NCBI GenBank assembly: GCA_022360105.1
Contig: JAKSDL010000302.1
Span: 1 to 7,905, forward strand
Direction of reading: 5' to 3'
DNA length: 7,905 bases
Source of the DNA: Pseudomonadota bacterium
Lineage (GTDB): Bacteria; SAR324; XYD2-FULL-50-16; JAHJRI01
Positions 6,684 to 7,905 of the stretch are shown piece by piece (within the stretch, counting starts at the first letter, position 1; each line of letters opens with the position of its first letter). Below the pieces are notes generated by a model. That model was not told the DNA's origin. It saw only the letters and a program-made list of their open reading frames with translations, and did no database searches. The translations under genes were made by a program, and so were the position numbers.

Positions 6684-7481
6684 CTACTCCTCCTCCAGAC
6701 AACTCAAGACACAATCAGCAACAGTGATTCCCGAGATATATTTCTTAAAAGGAACCGAACCGTAAATATCTGCTTCCGGCTCAACGTCTTTCGATACAGC
6801 ATCAACGATGGCATCATAGTCTACCTTCCCTTGTCCTCTTATGTGTTCTTCTATCTTCGTAAGACGTCTGGGTTGTTCCTCAAGGCCTCCAATGGCAATT
6901 GAAAGGCTTTTTCGCTTTGAGTCATTATCCGAATCGATACTGGTCGCCACCCTCACTAAAGCGGGAGAATTTGCTTTGAGTGTGTATTGATTGGCAAAAC
7001 AGCGGGTTTCTTGTTCAGGCAACATCACTTTTAATATCAAATCCCTCTCGCTTGATTGAATATAGGATTCTACCGGTACGTTCTTCTTTCCGGCAGTGAC
7101 AACACTCGCTTTCAGGGCAATTAAACATGGTATCAGGGCAGATTTTTTTCCGGCTACGGCAATGTCACCTCCGACGGTTGCCATATTTCTCACAGTTCTG
7201 GTTGTTGCTTGTGATGCAGCTTTTCGCAGAGCTTTGGGAACAATGCTGTTATCTATTAATTTCTGCAAAGTGACAGTGGCGCCAATGGAAGTCTGACTTC
7301 CTTTGGTGTGAATGGCGTGCAGCCCCAATCCTTCCAGGCCAATGACCTTGTCATACCTGGCTTGAAAGGAGATGTGGTTGAAATAGGCGCCACCTGCAAA
7401 CCAGGTGATAGCATCGCCGTATTTTTCCTTGATGATCATCGCTTCTTCCAAGGAAGTTGGCTTAAAGAATTGTTTGATCAT
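6684..7481 (-). CDS. ygfM: YgfM-like FAD-domain subunit, partner of XdhD
   Basis: This 265-residue protein has the CoxM/XdhB-type FAD-binding fold and resembles E. coli YgfM (about 259 residues), which likewise sits directly before xdhD. The glycine loops are recognisable: FAGGAYFNH at 28-36 and RNMATVGGDIA at 98-108. The segment that normally follows (TSADS or similar, as in the XdhB here) is shortened to AVAGKKSAL, and the C-terminal Y-x-K..R.A.D FAD-contact stretch is replaced by YTLKANSPALVRVA at 166-179. FAD binding is thus plausible but weaker evidence than for XdhB. The protein ends GSVPFKKYISGITVADCVL, as the family does. I chose the ATG at 7481 because MIKQFFKPTSLEEA matches the family start; a TTG at 7604 would add 41 residues read through the hairpin-rich block. 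No good Shine-Dalgarno sequence precedes the ATG. Its last codons (GAGGAGGAG) double as the xdhD ribosome-binding site, 2 nt before the xdhD ATG. Confidence 0.88.
   Translation of the reverse strand: MIKQFFKPTSLEEAMIIKEKYGDAITWFAGGAYFNHISFQARYDKVIGLEGLGLHAIHTKGSQTSIGATVTLQKLIDNSIVPKALRKAASQATTRTVRNMATVGGDIAVAGKKSALIPCLIALKASVVTAGKKNVPVESYIQSSERDLILKVMLPEQETRCFANQYTLKANSPALVRVATSIDSDNDSKRKSLSIAIGGLEEQPRRLTKIEEHIRGQGKVDYDAIVDAVSKDVEPEADIYGSVPFKKYISGITVADCVLSCLEEE
6687..6696 (-). promoter_or_regulatory. Strong Shine-Dalgarno sequence for xdhD inside the ygfM 3' end
   Basis: The minus strand reads GGAGGAGGAG directly before the ygfM TAG stop, giving near-ideal anti-16S pairing a few nucleotides upstream of the xdhD ATG at 6681. 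It fixes the xdhD start against the upstream TTG and couples xdhD translation to ygfM termination. It is the only strong Shine-Dalgarno sequence in the window. Confidence 0.8.
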
Positions 7482-7526
7482 GAGCAATCCGGGGAGAAGG
7501 TAAAATTCTGATTGAATCTGATAACG

Positions 7527-7617
7527 AAGGGCAGGGTAGCCCCAATTAGCCGCCAAGGGGCTAGCCTGTTGACGGGGACGCTGAATTTGCGAGACTTGCA
7601 GCAAAGAACCCGCCCTA
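7527..7617. repeat. G/C-rich hairpin-dense block upstream of ygfM; possible small interspersed element or structured leader RNA
   Basis: About 90 bp that are visibly richer in G and C than the A/T-rich DNA on both sides. Three nested or adjacent pairings are visible on the plus strand: outer AGGGCAGGGT (7528-7537) against ACCCGCCCT (7608-7616), one base short of complementary; AGGGTAGCCCC (7533-7543) against GGGGCTAGCCT (7557-7567), 10 of 11 paired; and TTTGC (7586-7590) against GCAAA (7601-7605). The imperfect outer arms at both edges of the composition change suggest a MITE-like or REP-like repeat. Read in the ygfM frame, it would encode a peptide ending near GYPALRYQIQSEF, which resembles, from unverified memory, peptides translated from interspersed repeats in some Bacteroidota. 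A cofactor-sensing leader RNA is the alternative, since it ends about 45 nt before the ygfM ATG. Confidence 0.4.
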
Positions 7618-7654
7618 CCGTTTGATTTGCATTACAGTTGATTGTATTTGAGTG

Positions 7655-7681
7655 CTTTGCCCAAGAAGAGAACAGGCAAAG
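7655..7681. repeat. 7-bp perfect inverted repeat upstream of ygfM (13-nt loop)
   Basis: CTTTGCC at 7655-7661 and GGCAAAG at 7675-7681 are exactly complementary. The spacing of arm centres is about two helical turns, which would suit a dimeric regulator, but the loop could equally form an RNA hairpin. It is about 175 bp from the ygfM ATG. No T-run follows on either strand. Confidence 0.3.
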
Positions 7682-7731
7682 ATTCATATTTGTCGTTATT
7701 TCAGTAAAATTCCAAATATCCATTGCCGAAC

Positions 7732-7905
7732 TCAATTACAAAACAAAGGGTGATGTTTCAAAGACGCCAGCAAAAATCCCATCAAAGCCACAGATTGTAA
7801 ATGAATTTCTTTTTGTTCTGTATCTTTAATTTCAACGGATTGGGTCACAAATGTTTGTTTGTCCAGAACAGTGGAAAACGAAGGACAATTGTAATATAAA
7901 CCATC
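7732..7905 (-). CDS. Possible C-terminal tail of an unidentified upstream gene (truncated by window edge)
   Basis: A minus-strand frame is open from the right edge to a TGA at 7734-7732, giving 57 residues with no stop. The peptide has a charged stretch (EIKDTEQKEIH, residues 25-35) followed by a hydrophobic one (SVALMGFLLASL, 38-49). I recognise no family. In such A/T-rich DNA an open run of this length at an edge can occur by chance in one of six frames, so this is a weak call. If real, the gene ends about 250 bp before ygfM. Confidence 0.2.
   Translation of the reverse strand, partial: DGLYYNCPSFSTVLDKQTFVTQSVEIKDTEQKEIHLQSVALMGFLLASLKHHPLFCN

Larger units (their letters stand above)
7482..7905. 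other. Upstream region of the cluster without a convincing complete gene
   Basis: About 420 bp lie upstream of ygfM. They hold the hairpin-dense block at 7527-7617, the inverted repeat at 7655-7681 and the possible open tail at 7732-7905. A promoter for ygfM must lie here or beyond, but I see no clear -35/-10 pair or Bacteroidota -33/-7 pair on the minus strand. No tRNA or rRNA sequence is recognisable. The plus strand has only short A/T-rich frames. Confidence 0.6.

Noticed and set aside
6682..6714. N-terminal extension of xdhD from a TTG at 6714
   Set aside because: It overlaps ygfM, adds unrelated residues, and the strong Shine-Dalgarno sequence is placed for the ATG at 6681.
7482..7604. 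N-terminal extension of ygfM from a TTG at 7604
   Set aside because: The 41 added residues read through the hairpin-rich block, do not match the family, and the ATG at 7481 gives the family N-terminus MIKQFF.
7527..7617. Molybdenum-cofactor riboswitch as a firm call
   Set aside because: The context fits, but I could not match the conserved core of the Moco motif; left as an alternative for the block.
7478..7735. 85-residue minus-strand open frame overlapping the ygfM leader
   Set aside because: It overlaps the ygfM start in another frame, crosses the hairpin block, and shows no recognisable domain.

Overview
The window holds one minus-strand gene cluster for selenium-linked molybdenum hydroxylases of the xanthine dehydrogenase family. 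In transcription order (high to low coordinates) it reads: ygfM-like FAD-domain subunit (7481-6684), xdhD-like molybdenum hydroxylase with a fused but cysteine-free ferredoxin-like domain (6681-3805), yqeB maturation factor (3808-2996), xdhA molybdenum subunit (2859-565) and xdhB FAD subunit (549-1, cut by the window edge). I recognised these by comparison from memory with the E. coli proteins YgfM, XdhD (YgfN), YqeB, XdhA and XdhB. No database search was run.

Layout: ygfM, xdhD and yqeB are tightly coupled (2-nt gap, then a 4-nt ATGA overlap). A 136-bp gap with an exact TATAAT then precedes xdhA, and 15 bp separate xdhA from xdhB. The cluster may therefore be one operon with an internal promoter, or two adjacent operons. 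The roughly 420 bp upstream of ygfM carry no convincing complete gene. They contain a compact G/C-rich, hairpin-dense block at 7527-7617 inside A/T-rich DNA, a 7-bp inverted repeat further up, and possibly the tail of an upstream reading frame at the right edge.

How the genes may work together: XdhA and XdhB are two parts of an ordinary three-subunit purine dehydrogenase; its 2Fe-2S subunit (XdhC) is not in the window and would be expected left of position 1. XdhD and YgfM look like a second, divergent hydroxylase. XdhD has lost all eight iron-sulfur ligands, and YgfM keeps the glycine loops of the FAD fold but has lost other conserved FAD-contact segments. YqeB belongs to the accessory set associated with selenium-dependent molybdenum hydroxylases, so one or both enzymes probably carry a selenium-modified molybdenum centre (inference). 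A purine-scavenging or purine-fermenting role is likely; the exact substrate cannot be read from sequence.

Organism: a bacterium of moderate G+C content. Start sites are mixed: xdhD has a strong Shine-Dalgarno sequence, xdhB and yqeB weak ones, and xdhA and ygfM essentially none. SD-poor A/T-rich leaders are common in Bacteroidota, while this gene set is best known from Clostridia and enterobacteria. I cannot settle the phylum.
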